From Jacaranda mimosifolia (taxonomy: Eukaryota > Streptophyta > Magnoliopsida > Lamiales > Bignoniaceae), in contig CM032120.1 of NCBI GenBank assembly GCA_018894105.1, positions 28,728,710 through 28,792,709 of the forward strand: DNA of 64,000 bases, in the 5' to 3' direction. Within the stretch, counting starts at the first letter, position 1. Each line of letters opens with the position of its first letter. The notes under the pieces were generated by a model. It was not told the origin of the DNA and searched no databases. It saw nothing but the letters and a program-made list of their open reading frames with translations. Of this stretch, positions 48,554 to 59,644 are shown piece after piece. A program made the position numbers and the translations under genes.

Positions 48554-48787
48554 TTAAATTTCTTTGAGCAGGTCGAGATATTCTGCTATAAAATCTATTA
48601 ACACTTGGGTTTTTATGGCAGTTAGGAGCTGAAAAATAATGTCAAATTCTCCAAACTCGATAGCCCATTTGGTCAGTCTTCCCAATGTGTCTGGTTTTGA
48701 TAGCACTTGCTTTAATGGTTGGTTCGTTAGGACAACAGTACAGTAGGATTGAAAATAGGGCCTTAACTTCCTAGCTGTTGTGACCAA
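48554..48787 (-). pseudogene. Tat-like RNase H fragment
   Basis: 77-codon frame with ARKLRPYFQSYCTVVLTNQP, then LSKPDTLGRLTKWAIEFGEF and FIAEYL, matching the RT-RNase H connection of Ty3/gypsy elements (typically LRHPFQSHPI...KPELSGRLVKWALELGEFDI). Confidence 0.88.
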
Positions 48788-48799
48788 AGCAAGAGCAAA

Positions 48800-49705
48800 C
48801 TTTTAGATCTCCAGGTAATTATGTTCTGGGCCTTCCAACGCTTTGTTGCCGTAATATACTAGCCTATGGGTGCCATGCCTAATCGAGACCAGGACGAAAA
48901 TAATTACTGCCGACGAGACTGCTAGAAATACTAGTCACATTATTCCGGCCACTGCAACTTTCTCGCATTCCTGAGGATTTTGGAAAACGGCAAGCTTTTA
49001 TCAGTTAGTCGAGCAATAAACCAACCCAGAGCTATAATTCTTTCGACCAACCTCTGCACGTCTCTAACCGTTTATGGTGGTAAGATGTCCAGAATTGCTT
49101 GGATCTTTTGTGGGTTTGCCTCTATACCTCTCTAGCTAACCATGTATCCCAAATGTTTTCCTTCTCTTATCTCGAAGGTGCACTCGTTGGGATTGAGTTT
49201 CATGCCGAGGGCTCTTAGTATTGAGAATGAATGGTTGGGCTTTGCTAAATGGTTCTATTTTTTTTCGTTTTAACGATTGTGTCATTGACGTAGACCTCCA
49301 TGGTTCTCTTGATCTCATTCTTAAACATAAGTTTACAAGTCTCTAATAAGCTGCACCTGCGTTCTTCAGGCCAAAAGGCATGACCAGGAAACAGTATAAA
49401 CTATTGGGTACCATAAAAGAGGTCATATTCCTATCCTCAGGGGCCATAAAGATTTGACAATAATCTTAAAAAATGTCTATCATGCTTAAAAGATCACAAC
49501 CTATTATTGAATCAACTAGTAAATCTATTCGAGGCAGCAGGTAAAAGTTTTTTGGACAAGCTTTATTCAAATCAGTGAAATTATTACACATCCTCCACTT
49601 GCCCTCGTTCTTAGAGACAAGAACTACATTACAAAGCCAACTAGGATATTGAATTTCTATAATGTAGCCTATCTCTAAGAGTTTGTTGACCTCTTCCTCA
49701 ATGAT
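48800..49705 (-). pseudogene. Tat-like reverse transcriptase pseudogene
   Basis: Minus-strand reading gives EEEVNKLLEIGYIIEIQYPS, then VVLVSKNEGKWRMC, FTDLNKACPK and LVMPFGLKNAGAAY, standard RT blocks. Stops interrupt DIF*DYCQI and AAY*RLV. The catalytic YVDD box reads YVND (about 49285), losing one metal-binding aspartate. Further frameshifts follow. Confidence 0.88.
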
Positions 49706-50607
49706 CTAGCATCTTTTAGAATTAAAGGTCATGATCTTTTGCTTGATCGGCTTAAATGAGAGGTCCACATTGAAGTAGTGGACAATGATGCTGGGGTCAA
49801 GGTCGGCAGCTTTCCAAGTAAAATTCTTTCTGAGAAAGTCGACCATCATGTACTCCATATTACTTTCCAGGTTGGTTCCAATCCTTATAGTCTTGTCGGG
49901 ATTCCTGTGCTCAAGTTTAATGGTCTTGAAATCTTCAATTGGTTTGATTTGAGTTTCCTCGTACTTTCTCTTCTTGCTTGCATGTCCCTCTTTAGGTTCT
50001 ATTACTGGGACATCCCCCGAAGGTTTCAGTTTTGGTCGAGTCTTCTGTTTATTTGCCTCGACAGAGATGGTATAACATCGCCAGGCCTCTTTCACATTAC
50101 ACAACAACTTTTTCGTTCTCACAACTGTTGGGAACTTAACTTTTATATGGGAGGTTGAGATAATTGCCCTGAAGTCGTTCAACATAGGGCTTCCAATTAT
50201 GACATTGTAAGCAAAATGCGCATCAACCACCAAGTAGTTGACCATAAGCGTCTGTCTCCTAGGTGTTTCTCCAAATGAGGTAGACAAGCTAATGGACCCT
50301 TCCAAAATGATCTCTAATCCTCCAAACCCACCCAAAGGGTGTGGACGGACTCAAATTTCAGCTTTCCCAAACTCATCCTTTTCACACTTGACAAGAAAAT
50401 TATGTTCGCAAAACTGGCATTGTCGACCAGAACCTTTTTGACCTCAAAGTTTGCAATTTCAATTGACACGACAAGGGGGCAATCTAGCTTACTATTAGTT
50501 CCTTGGTGCTCGATATGCGAGAGGTCAAAATCAAAAAAAGAGATAGGTTCTGCACTGGTGGAGAGTTGAAAAATTGTTTCGATTGAGGAAGATTTAGTCG
50601 ATTCCAA
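49706..50607 (-). pseudogene. Tat-like aspartic protease pseudogene
   Basis: Two frames overlap near 50320. The first (50314-50607) has LVVSIEIANFEVKKVLVDN followed by ASFANIIF. The family has D-N-G/S there, so the active-site Gly is Ala. The second (49706-50335) has GLEIILEGSISL, YLVVDAHFAYNVIIGSPML and KVKFPT, the usual second half. A frameshift separates the halves. Confidence 0.85.
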
Positions 50608-50613
50608 TCTCCT

Positions 50614-52240
50614 CTTCTTCTACCTTCTGGCGATTTTGGAGTTTTCTCCCATTGGTCCGCCAGCAATAGTATCGCTCATGCCCTTGAGATGTGGGCGCAG
50701 ATCGTTGATTGGCTTCTTTCCCTTATCTTCCCTTCTCGAGCTGACTAACCTTTCTCTATAGGGAATTCGGTTGGTTGGGCCTGTCTCCTGCCTAGCTTTT
50801 TCATCAACAAATTTCTTAAGGTGTCTCCGTTGAATAAGACACTCGATCTCATCATATAGGTTGAAACAATCCTCAATGTTATGCCCATTCTGCCTATGAA
50901 AGTGACCATATTTCTTATACCTCTTTATAGTCTTAGTCTTGGTCAACTTTCTGGGCTTTTTTAGGAGGTTGTCATGTTGGATGGCGAACAAAACCTCCTT
51001 CCTGATAGTATTTAATGGGGTATAATTGTGGAACCTCTTGATGGGAGATCGATGACCATCCATTTGCTGTTTGTTATCTTTCTCTTTGGCCTCTTCTTTT
51101 CATTCTCAAAGTTCTCATATTTCAACCTATTCATATGTCATATACCTCTCAGTGAGGTTGAACAGCTCTTCCATCAACCTTGGTCTCTCCCAGACCGAAG
51201 CGTCAGCAATTCTTTATGTCTGAGGCCGAGGAGCAACATATCGATCAAGAATTCAATTCGGGGACTATCAATTTTTAGCATTTCAATGTTAAATGTGGAA
51301 AAGAAGTCTTGCAAAGATTCTCTTTCGTTTTGTTTCACCATCTGCAAGTGAGTATAGGGGAGTTGGCAAACTGGTAGAGGAATTTTTCATAAAGCTAGTC
51401 ATAAGAGAAAATAGACGTTGGCTCCAACTTAACAAATTAGTCTAGTGCCAAGACCTGGAATGTGGTCACCAATATTTTTCCATGAATGTACTCATTGTGT
51501 TCATGGAGCTGTATTATGTGCTCAAAGGAGCAAGTGTTCATTCGGGTCGGATGAGTCGTCATATCGGGGGAGGCCAATCGAGATCTTCGTGTTAATGGCT
51601 ATGCGCTCGTTAATTATCTCTTAGTTAAATGGTGATTCTCACTCGTGATGAAGTCAGTGCGTGCTATCATGCTAAAGGTTCCTTTCTGTGTTTCTCCTCG
51701 AAATCTCCTCAAGGCGTCTGTTCAGTAGCTGGACCTGGTATGACACTTCTCATTCTTCTCGATCAGCCTACAACATATTTCTATTCGGTTGGGGTTTCTA
51801 TCATGCTACTGGGCTTAAATATGTCGAGTGAGATGATCCACGGAATCAACCACTTTTTCTTGGGGATGTGGGAAAGTCTCTTCCCATGGGAATCGACTTG
51901 AACTATCCTTACACTGAATAGAATGCGTCTTATCTCTTGTCTAGCCTTACCCTCTTTCGGGAGCCTTTCCTCATGTTGTGAAGGATTGGGGTATCGCTAG
52001 CCGCTGGTCTAGGTTAGTTGTTGTGCTTCTTGAGGGCAGCTGACAACTGAACTGATATTTGCTTACTTATCAACTGCATAAGCAGGGGCATGGTCAATGT
52101 TACCATTTGTTATGGCTGGGAACTAGGTCTCGCCACATCCTGTTCTTAAGGGGACGAGGAGGAGAGGTCATAGACCTTCTAATCTCCTCCCTTTCTGAAA
52201 TAGCTCGCCTTGTGTTTACCATTTTCTCCGATTACGGACT
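50614..52240 (-). pseudogene. Tat-like gag pseudogene
   Basis: The clearest part is an ORF at 50620-51063 with YKKYGHFHRQNGHNIEDCF, then LYDEIECLIQRRHLKKFV, the histidine-rich knuckle region before the protease in Tat gag. Family members have a Cys where this copy reads Tyr, so the knuckle is damaged. Upstream (51064-52240) frames shift repeatedly; fragments such as SPRIEFLIDMLLLGLRHKEL near 51240 fit gag. Confidence 0.75.
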
Positions 52241-52245
52241 CTAGA

Positions 52246-52264
52246 ACCTACAAATGGTGCCAAA
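52246..52264 (-). promoter_or_regulatory. Primer binding site of the Tat-like element
   Basis: Minus strand TTTGGCACCATTTGTAGGTT directly follows the 5' LTR. It is a mutated form of the TTTGGCGCC-type site usual in the Tat lineage. Confidence 0.7.
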
Positions 52265-53172
52265 TGATGATGGTAAGATCAGTTTATTAGTAGATTCGGC
52301 TTTGGCCCAATATAGTCAACCAGAACATGAGTGAGTGGAGTATTTAGATGAAGTTAGGTCATCCTGCAACTAATAACAAACATTAAGCTTGCCGAGGGGC
52401 CTTCAGCTAGGGCACTTCGATGCTCAAGTCAATATCTAATCGATCAGAAAAGAAAGCGATAGAGTGAGGGCTTAAGTGATAATGAACATACATTGCTTTA
52501 AGGTTATAATGGAGTATTTATAGTCTCTCATGAGAGGTTAAGATGTTCATAATGCCCTGTTTATGCAGAGAGGGTCTTTGTCCTTACTTGAGAATCTTTA
52601 GGTCTTCTTCCTTTTGTGTACTTCTCCATATGGCGCCTCCTCATTCTCTTCAAGATATGGAGGAGATCTTCGCATTTAATGCGGAGGCAGAATGGTAGTA
52701 CAGTGGAGGCATGCCCCATAAATGAGGAGGCACGCTACTTGTCAGTGCATTTAATGTGGTAGAGTGGTGGTTGTTGCGCATTTAATGCGACTATGACTAG
52801 TGGTGTGGGACTGCTTTATGTTTCTCCGATCGACCTCCTAGGGTCATAATATTTCTTTGTTTGCAAGTTATCTAGCCACACTCTGGTCAAGATAATGGAA
52901 CTTTCTTGGGTTCGAAGGCTTTTCTAGCTGAGGGCCCAATGGTCATTCTCAAGCTGATCAACCACACTTTGGCCGACTGAAAGGATGCCGGTATCTTAAG
53001 CTCATGAAATAGCCCAATGAGGATTTAGCCTAGTTGATCACCTGGTCAGCCGATCAACTATTAGTGGACTGGACCTGTTGGGAGAGATAGCCCAATGAGG
53101 ATTTGGCCTGGTTATCATCTGGTCACCTGGTTGACTGTTAGTAGGTTGGGCCCGTTGGGCTCTCTCATATCA
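52265..53172 (-). repeat. 5' LTR of the Tat-like element
   Basis: 908 bp; minus strand starts TGATATGAGAGAGCCC and ends CCATCATCA. It includes GCATTTAATG motifs repeated about 60-100 bp apart, also seen in the solo LTR at 61806-62555. Confidence 0.9.
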
Positions 53173-54016
53173 CAAATAATAATGGCTCAAGAATCACTAG
53201 CAAGGAAGAAGTATAGACTATCAAGAGTAACACAAGAATCGAAGATCAATATGACATAAATGAACAACAATCTTTAACAAAGGAAGGATCGAACAATACT
53301 AATATATTTACTACTATATATATATATATATAAGATAAGAATTCACATCAGGCTTGATTAATCATGACTCAAGAATTACAGACAAGCAGAAAAGCTCAAA
53401 CAAATTGTCAAATCCAACATAAGAGTCAAGGAACCACATAGAATAATCAAACAGCGACTATTGAATCTCAACACAAACAGGATCAAGCAACAAGGAAGCA
53501 ATAACAAATACATATATTCTTTCCCCAACAAAGAAATCTAGTATAAACTCACCTGGCGATATCAAGCAGTGGCCTTTTCATAGTGAGCTAAATAGTTCCT
53601 CTCTTCATCACCTAGCCATCACAAAATATAGTATAAGAAAAACTAAAACAATATTAACTTAATTTTCTAAGCTATACTTAGTAGACTAATAGCGTATTTC
53701 TCTTTTATACTTCCATTAATCCTAAACTCAAATTTTGGGATATTCTAGTATATTGAGTTCTTTGGCTTGAGAAATACCTTTGCATTCAATTAACATGCTT
53801 ATTGCTCTGTAACTCTATCCCAACTTCATCTTGGAATTTTAATCCTAATACAGTGCATTATCATGATTCCTATTCTTATAGACAGACCGTTCTTAGCTCA
53901 CCAAAACCAAGATATCAAAGAATCCTCATTCAATTATCTTTATCATTTAGTTTCCCAAATTTAATCTGCTACTATCTTTATAATTTAATTTCCCAAACTT
54001 AATCTACTATTATATT

Positions 54017-54947
54017 TAGAGCTATAAACGGATATTAAATGGATACACTGTATTTGTATTCGTATCTGTTTAAGTTTTATAATATTAATATCCATATCCA
54101 AAGGATATTTTTAATAACATTCGAATTTGTATCCGCAGGATATTAATCGAATTTGGATATATCTGTATCCGATTATAATTATTAGAATACATCCATTTAT
54201 AAATATCCAAATATCCATTTACAAATATCTGAATATCCGAATCCATTAACTTGTAATAAAATGCATATTTTTTTTAATAAATTTCATTTAAAAAAATTAC
54301 TACTTTATTTTAAAATTAAAAAATTAATTATTCTTGATTTAATTAATTTTTTTCTAATTGATGATTGACTTTATGATTAATTAGTATTAATAAAATGAAA
54401 CTAATATAAATTAATTATAAAGTCAAGTAACAATAGTTTTATATTGATTAATTTTATCATTCATATATTGATTTTCAAATTTTTTTTCTTGATTTAATAG
54501 TGTTTAATTATCATTACTACCATCTATCAATTCTTCATAATCATTAACTACTAATTTTTTTATTAATTCTTTTATTATTAATTATACTTGTATTCATTTA
54601 TATATAGATTATGAGATTTCATATTGAAAAAATAAAAATAATTTATTATGTATAATAATTTATTATATATGATAATTTTTTAAATGTTATTTATTGAATA
54701 CGGGTAACAGATTTAATTAAATTGTGGATAATCGAATATATAAACCAATACATCCAACGAATATGTATTCAGAGCGGATATTAAATGGATCATATAGGTA
54801 ATTACCATATTCGTATCCATTTATAGTCGAATACCTACTAATCGAATACAGATAATATCCGCTTTAAATGAATACGGATAATATGCCCTATAAACGAATT
54901 CGAATGCAAACAGTAAATGGATTTTCAAATATTCATTTACGGCCCTA
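54017..54947. mobile_element. hAT-type element, 931 bp, with 8 bp target duplication
   Basis: Ends TAGAGCTATAAACGGATATT and, reverse strand, TAGGGCCGTAAATGAATATT. Flanks ATTATATT (54009-54016) and ACTATATT (54948-54955), 7/8 identical. Interior carries many copies of GGATAT/ATATCC-type words (AAATATCCAAATATCC, GGATATTAAATGGAT). No transposase seen. Confidence 0.9.
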
Positions 54948-56489
54948 ACTATATTTATAATATAACTTGTCATCGTAAGGTTCAAGGTCATGATTTAGAT
55001 CCATATTCCTTAATTTATTATGCCAAGGTCTTATAATTTAATTCCTATATTTCAATTAAGAAATTAATTCATAACTCAACTCAACTATATCTTTTAACAG
55101 TTCTAACTTATTTGTTATCCGATCCTGATTAATAAATTTAATTAAATTTAGGAAGGTAAACGAATCAACATTTGATTATGAAACTTACCGAAATTAGGCA
55201 AGATTTAGGCTCAATTTCAGGCCCAAAATTTGCCTTAACGATCCCTGAAGTGAAATTCTGCATCCTGTCAAAACTCCGCCACCCCTGTCGGAGTTTGGAA
55301 TTGGCCACACCAAAAGACACAGTTTTTCAAGTCGAACAAAACACCTTATTCAATTAATGGTTCCAACACCATTGCACTGGTCAATTGGCCTTTAAAAAAC
55401 GCGGCAAAACCTAGCGCCACCGAATACTGTCGTATCAATTCCTCCGCCTCCATCGGTTGGAACTCCAAATTGAAGTTACCACCATGCTACCCATCTGATT
55501 CCAACCAAAAGCCCTCTGTTCCAGCTCGGTTCCACTGCTGAAAATGGCGGAACCACCAAACTTGCCGCTACCTTAATGTCGACTTCATTTTTCGACGCCA
55601 TTCCTCGATTTGGTATGGATGAGTTCCTAGTGATGGGAGGAAGGTATTTATGGTTTCAGTTCCAAGTTTTTCGACAGTTTTTTGGGCCGTTCACAGCCAG
55701 GATAGGGTTGGGGTCGATTTTGAGAATTCAATAAAACTTCATCTTTAATTATATATCTAGAAATATTTTTTTCAATTCTTTCAATTTGCCCCAACTTTCA
55801 ACCGCCTTCAACTTGACCAAAGATTTACACCGCCTTCAGTTTGTCCCTGAGTTTCCATTAAGTCTTCCAACTTTTATTTTTTATACATTAACCTCTAATA
55901 TTTCTATTTTTGGGCAATTAAGTACAAATTTAATTATTTTGAAGTAATTAAACTTTTATCTTGCTCATATTGACCCTTAATATTTTTTATTCAGTGCAAT
56001 TGAGTCCTAAATTTGATTAATATTCAGTCATTTGACTTTTAATATTTATGTTCAAGACTTAATTGATCTAATTGGCAATTTGATTATAATTTAATTCTTT
56101 AATTGAAAAAGTATTTCATCAAATTTGAGATCTAAATTCCTCTTATTTTAATTTTATTATGAAATTCAAAAATCTGGGATGTTACGCACACCATCTCCTT
56201 TTCTATGTTTGCTCTTTATTTACTACTGAAAAGACAAAATTATCCTCAAATAAAATTTAAATTTAAATTGCTTTTTATTTTTATTTTATCTATTACTTTT
56301 ATCTTCTTCTTTTTTTAATTTTTGCTAATTTGTCCCTTCTTTATGTCAACCGTTTGATTCTTGAAAATGAATGGTTTAGAATGATACTTATATATTTACA
56401 AAAATATATTAAAAATATACTTATATACATTTATAGGTATTATATATATAAACATAATAAATATTATGTAAATATAATTTATATATACA

Positions 56490-57010
56490 TTATATTGCCC
56501 ACCCCTTGCCCCTACAATCCCCACCCCCCACCCCCACCCCCCCCCACCCCCAAATTCATGGCTGCCATGGCAGCCAAAAAACCAACCAAACCTGGCCAGG
56601 TCAGGCCATCAGCCATCATGGCCGATGGCCGATGGCATAGATCTAGCCATGACGGTCGGCGACTTTTTATATTTTTTTGAAAAAATTATATATTTATATA
56701 TATGCATTTACACTTTCTACACACACATATATCATGTTTAGTATAATATATATATATATATAATATGGCTATCTTTTTTACGGTGGCCATGGCCACCATT
56801 TTTAAACAGCTAACCATGGCCAGCCTTAAAAAATGGTTTGCTACGAACCATGGCCAGCCATTTCTTTCATACGACGACCATGACCAGCCATTTTTTTTCA
56901 TAGCGGCCATGGCCACCATTTTTTAAGGTTGGCCGTTCCTTTTAGACGGCGGTCGTGCCCTTTTTTCTTAGTGGCTATGGCTGGCCGTCTTGCCATGGCT
57001 AGACTTTGGC
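56490..57010. repeat. C-run and CCATGGCCAGCC-type imperfect repeats
   Basis: 56510-56555 is a C-rich tract (CCCCCACCCCC). 56550-57000 has at least six copies of a ~35 bp motif ACCATGGCCAGCCATTTTTT/ GGCCATGGCCACCATTTTTT with changes. It lies in the right arm of the 18 kb insertion and yields Ala/Met/Trp-rich spurious ORFs. Confidence 0.7.
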
Positions 57011-57750
57011 AGCCCACTGGGAGGGGTGGATGGGGGTGGGAGATTTATGGTTTTAGTAGTATATATAGATGTAAATATATATAAACACATTGTGTAATAA
57101 ACTATATATATATATTTATTTATAACTGAAATATTTATATATTTTTTTTTTATAAATATGATTTGATATGAATCGTTGCTTTTTTCAAAAGCATCCAACG
57201 GCTGATATTAAGGGTATAACAAAATTTACTACATAAAAAACCTTAAATATTCGCATATATAAGCGCATGAGTTACACCGCCTCCTTCAAAGCTGTCCATT
57301 GCATGATTTGAAATATGACAGGGAGGTATTTTGGCTCCTTTTTTTCATGGGGGTCTTTTGTCTATTTCATTTTTTATAAGGGGACAAAATAATTTTTTCC
57401 CATTTAAATATAAATTAACACGAAATCTATTGTAAATTTATATTTTACATTCTACAAGTTAGGAAATTGAGCATTTGAGATAACCTATACGTTATCTATA
57501 GCTTGAGGCATGAATAATTTCAGTAATAAAAGTTTTTTAATTAACATGAATAGGCTTTTTTTCCCTCAAGCTATTCATTTAATAGTTTTTCTCTTTTTTT
57601 TTCCCTAAATTTTAATGTGGCTGATCTTTAATTTATCTTTATTACTTATTTAATGAGTCTTTGTATTTGAATGATACTGAAAACTCGGTGTAGAGTTATT
57701 TTCCAAAAATTGATGTGTAAGTAACGGTTGAAATACTTGGAGTAATGTTG

Positions 57751-58370
57751 TGGAAGATCTCTCTCCATCATGAAAGATATATATCGATGCCTGTTATTAA
57801 TTAATTAGTTTTGTTATTAGTTTTCTCCCCTTTCTTGTGTGGGGTATGGTGCACAACAGAGTTACGTATTTGAAAGATAAATATAATTTTTTTATAATTT
57901 TAAATTTTAAATTATTTTGTCTCTAAAAGTTAGGATATGGATGATTGAGAGCCTAAGAGGCCTATAAATTGAAAAAATTGAATATGTTCAGTTTGTAGGC
58001 ATAAAGAAACAGGCTTTCTTTCCTACCAGATATTACCTGCTCCATCTCATCACTTCGTATTGCTTATTCATTGATATTTATCAAAATTTCATTTGTATTT
58101 TCATATTAAACAATTATTGTATAAGTTGTTGAATAATTTTATTTTTATGGGAAATCAAGGTGAGTCCTTATGGTATTGGTAATCCAATAAAATCCTATGT
58201 GAATGATGTATAATACTACTACTTCCAACATGCTCCATTACTTAAGTTATCAATCCAATATAATTCTCTCCTCTTTGTTAATTTGACAGCTAGTGGTAGA
58301 TTTGATTTGGGATTAACTTTTCGTTGGATCAAGATCTAGCTATCTACTGTAACATGAAATCACAGTAAAA
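57751..58370. other. Spacer right of GRP duplication copy B
   Basis: AT-rich, nothing recognised. The homology to copy A fades out near 57750. Confidence 0.4.
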
Positions 58371-58730
58371 TCGTTAGGGTTGTTGGGAGGGGTTCCAGCA
58401 AAAACCTTCCGATACTCAAGTCAAGTCACGAGGTTGAGGAAAAGTAATAAATGGAGGGTTGTAATAAAGTGAAGGCTTTAGAGAAGCAATAAGTGCCAAA
58501 TATGGGTTTTTTCATTATTTATAGCCAAAGCTGGTCAACATTCATTGCATGAGATGGAGGCATCTTAACTGTTCATATGGAGATCAATCAATCTGACTGT
58601 TGAGAATTATCCAGATCGATTTAGGAAGGTGTGGCTTTGCTTGTTATTGGCTGCCTTTGATTGTTTTTGGCTACCATTCTCTACTTTGGGCTTCCATAAT
58701 CAGGTGTTATATTAATCCTTGATAAACCAC
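58370..58730 (-). mobile_element. LTR-like fragment
   Basis: CTTCCGATACTCAAGTCAAG, GAGGTTGAGGAAAAG and a TTATTTATAG (TATA-like on the minus strand) occur in an order seen in Ty3/gypsy LTRs of the Tat type. Neither end nor a target duplication was found, so this is tentative. Confidence 0.3.
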
Positions 58731-59093
58731 TTCGGTTAAATTGTATACAAATTTCATCAAAACTATACACACACACATTTATATTTATGTGGATGATACT
58801 CGCCGCACATCCAAATGAAGGCACATACATACACATAAAAGAAGAGATAATACAAAAAATTATGAAATTAGATAAGATTAATTTTGAAGCTAGTGTTAAA
58901 AATTTGTTACCTTAGCTACGAAATTGATCATAGCCGAATTCAAAGCAGATATTTTCATAGCTAATCTTCCTTTTTATATATTAATTTTTTTATAGAAAAT
59001 ATGTAACTAATTAATATGTTGCACTTGCAATGAACATGACTACAAATTAATGGTTAATAATTTTCATTGTTTGTTATTTTAAGAAATTACATT

Positions 59094-59480
59094 TAGAAAG
59101 TATTTGACTAAACTTATTTAGAAGGTCTTATAAGCTCCTATATTTTATAAGATATTTTTGGAGCTTATAAGATGGTGATCTTTTTTAAAAATAAATTCTT
59201 GAAGTGTGGATAAAATAAAATGTTAGAGCTTATAAGATGTTAGTAGTGGCAATTTTGTAATTAATATAATTAAAATCAAGAAAACTTGTTAAAATTTTAA
59301 AAATAAATTAGAAACTCCGTACTTTTTTAAAAAGAGCTTATAAACTTCTAATATCTTACTTTAGAAGTTTATAAGCTTTTTTTTTTTTACAAAAATTATC
59401 AAATATTTTTCACATCTTATAAGCTTTCAAGCCTCTTATAAAATATTTTAATAAATTTATAAGCTCACCCCAAACGTCCT
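59094..59480. mobile_element. Probable MITE
   Basis: Left AAGTATTTGACTAAACTTA and right (reverse) GGACGTTTGGGGTGAGCTTA are imperfect inverted ends. Repeated TTATAAGCT/AGCTTATAAG words occur throughout. A fragment of the same kind (GTTTAGTTGAGCTTATAAGA) lies at about 6289. Target duplication unclear. Confidence 0.5.
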
Positions 59481-59505
59481 TTTATTATGGATTGATTAGC
59501 CAGGC

Positions 59506-59644
59506 ATGAACCAGTTGCACGTGCAGCACCTTAGGACAATGAGATGCACATCTAGGCAAAGACTAGAAACCAAGTATTTTCCCATATCTCTCGACGTTTC
59601 CCTTCAAGAAAAACAACTTGGGCACCTCGCTTTTGGAATATATT
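59506..59644 (+). other. Short unassigned stretch
   Basis: An 80-codon ORF starts here (MNQLHVQHLRTMRCTSRQ), but it runs into the adjacent TIR element and resembles nothing I know. Probably not a gene. Confidence 0.3.

Larger units (their letters stand above)
40588..53172 (-). mobile_element. Tat-like Ty3/gypsy retrotransposon, 12.6 kb, minus strand
   Basis: Two LTRs of about 900 bp and a perfect 5 bp target duplication CAAAT (40583-40587 and 53173-53177). From the right: 5' LTR, PBS, gag, protease, reverse transcriptase, RNase H, integrase, then a long 3' region with an ORF on the opposite strand, and the 3' LTR. The order and antisense ORF are typical of the Tat lineage. Catalytic motifs are mutated and many stops are present, so it is dead. 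It interrupts an LTR-type sequence inside the 18 kb insertion. Confidence 0.93.
39300..56186 (-). mobile_element. LTR-type sequence, split by the Tat-like element and a hAT element
   Basis: On the minus strand the right edge reads GTAACATCCCAGATTTTTG, close to the TGTAACATCCC start common in plant Ty3/gypsy LTRs. The left part (39300-40587) has the ACTCACTAAGTCATTCAGAC and GGTTGTTTCC words seen late in such LTRs. After removing 40588-53172 and 54017-54947 about 3.4 kb remain, large for one LTR, so internal DNA or another insertion may be included. Left boundary and target duplication were not found. Confidence 0.5.
39138..57402. mobile_element. 18 kb TIR-bounded insertion in the upstream flank of GRP copy B
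   Basis: Left end (39138-39245) and right end (57290-57402) are inverted repeats of about 105 bp, sharing AAAAATGAAATAG, CAAAAGACCCCC, CCAAAATACCT, TGTCAT and AAATCATGCA. Copy A (TGAGATATAAATTAAC at about 29304) is the empty site: the left flank ends TTTGAGATA and the right resumes ATTTAAATA, a possible 9 bp duplication with 6/9 matches. Most of the length is later insertions (LTR sequence, Tat-like retrotransposon, hAT element). The founding element was probably a Mutator-like or similar TIR element of a few kb or less. No transposase seen. Confidence 0.75.
34150..57750. repeat. Segmental duplication, copy B (GRP gene plus flanks, inflated by insertions)
   Basis: Homology to 26560-29680 runs through 34150-35065, 37140-37690, 38055-38185, 38520-39137 and 57403-57750. 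Removing 35075-37130, about 37694-38054, about 38186-38516 and 39138-57402 with their duplications leaves about 2.6 kb, the same as copy A without its hAT element. Confidence 0.85.

Noticed and set aside
49778..50158. Plus-strand ORFs over the Tat-like gag-pol region (49778-50158, 50238-50441, 51028-51351, 51629-51901)
   Set aside because: Antisense shadows of degenerate gag-pol, without conserved motifs.
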